A stretch of DNA of 6,120 nt from Pseudomonadota bacterium (GTDB lineage Bacteria; Pseudomonadota; Alphaproteobacteria; Rhizobiales; Methyloligellaceae). Shown here in pieces: positions 6,015 through 6,120 of this stretch. Made by a program: the position numbers and the translations under genes. Numbering within the stretch: the stretch's first letter is position 1; each line of letters begins with the position of its first letter. Location: positions 1 to 6,120 of the forward strand of contig JADFHH010000111.1 of assembly GCA_022567275.1 (NCBI GenBank), written 5' to 3'. The notes under the pieces were generated by a model, which did no database searches, was not told where the DNA came from, and saw only the letters and a list, made by a program, of their open reading frames with translations.

Positions 6015-6120
6015 TTACGGTGATGTCGCCATCTCCCTCACTTGCCTTCGTGGCGGCAACACAACCGGCGGTGGGCCGGTGCACTTACACTCGTAAGAAT
6101 CGCATGCCCGCCGCCTCCAT
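6015..6120 (-). CDS. Possible C-terminal end of a small Cys-containing hypothetical protein (partial)
   Basis: On the minus strand one frame is open from the window edge to a TAA at 6015-6017. It encodes a tail with RACDSYECKCTG followed by a Pro-rich stretch (PPPVVLPPR). The YECKC pattern with a further upstream Cys recalls the second half of a small zinc-ribbon protein, but only about 35 codons are visible. The other two minus frames are also partly open here: one contains a short GTG-initiated reading frame that overlaps the ATG at 5969, the other ends within the segment. The frame choice is therefore an inference. If real, it ends 21 nt upstream of the ATG at 5993 and would form an operon with that gene. 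Confidence 0.25.
   Translation of the reverse strand, partial: WRRRACDSYECKCTGPPPVVLPPRRQVREMATSP
6064..6080. repeat. Perfect inverted repeat ACCGGC-ggtgg-GCCGGT
   Basis: Six-base GC-rich arms around a 5-nt centre would form a stable hairpin on either strand. No T-run follows on either side, so it is not a standard intrinsic terminator. It may simply reflect the Gly/Pro codons of the possible partial minus-strand gene. Confidence 0.35.

Overview
The window reads as moderately GC-rich bacterial chromosome. It carries a compact set of acyl-CoA metabolism genes followed by a small AT-richer accessory segment. Codon use, the closeness of the proteins to common alphaproteobacterial types and the gene mix (thiolase, ACAD10/11-type phosphotransferase, DHRS4-like SDR, fused ADP-forming acyl-CoA ligase) suggest an alphaproteobacterium. 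This is inference; there is no rRNA or other marker gene to confirm it.

Layout. Bases 1-1158 hold a thiolase that lacks only its first few residues at the window edge. It is followed after 11 nt by a phosphotransferase of the aminoglycoside-phosphotransferase fold (1170-2225, +), so the two look co-transcribed. A short-chain dehydrogenase (2230-3051, -) converges on the phosphotransferase with only 4 nt between the stop codons. The SDR is divergent from a 717-residue ADP-forming acyl-CoA ligase (3154-5307, +), and the roughly 100 bp between them holds a consensus-like -10 for the SDR, a small inverted repeat, and a good Shine-Dalgarno in front of a TTG start for the ligase.

Bases 5308-5501 are non-coding as far as I can tell. 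They become AT-rich towards the end and carry an extended -10 box and short repeats just ahead of a 92-residue HicB/DUF1902-like protein (5502-5780, +). That gene converges, with 3 nt between, on a small unrecognised gene (5784-5993, -). Upstream of the latter the window ends in what may be the tail of another small minus-strand protein with a Cys-x-Cys motif.

How the genes may work together: the ligase can make an acyl-CoA, the SDR can interconvert a carbonyl and a hydroxyl, the phosphotransferase belongs to the family whose ACAD10/11 and LvaA members phosphorylate hydroxyacyl-CoAs, and the thiolase releases acetyl-CoA (or propionyl-CoA). The set therefore resembles a degradation module for a hydroxy- or keto-acid or another carboxylic acid through CoA thioesters. 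The substrate cannot be read from the sequence. I found no CRISPR array, tRNA, rRNA, insertion sequence or clear intrinsic terminator.
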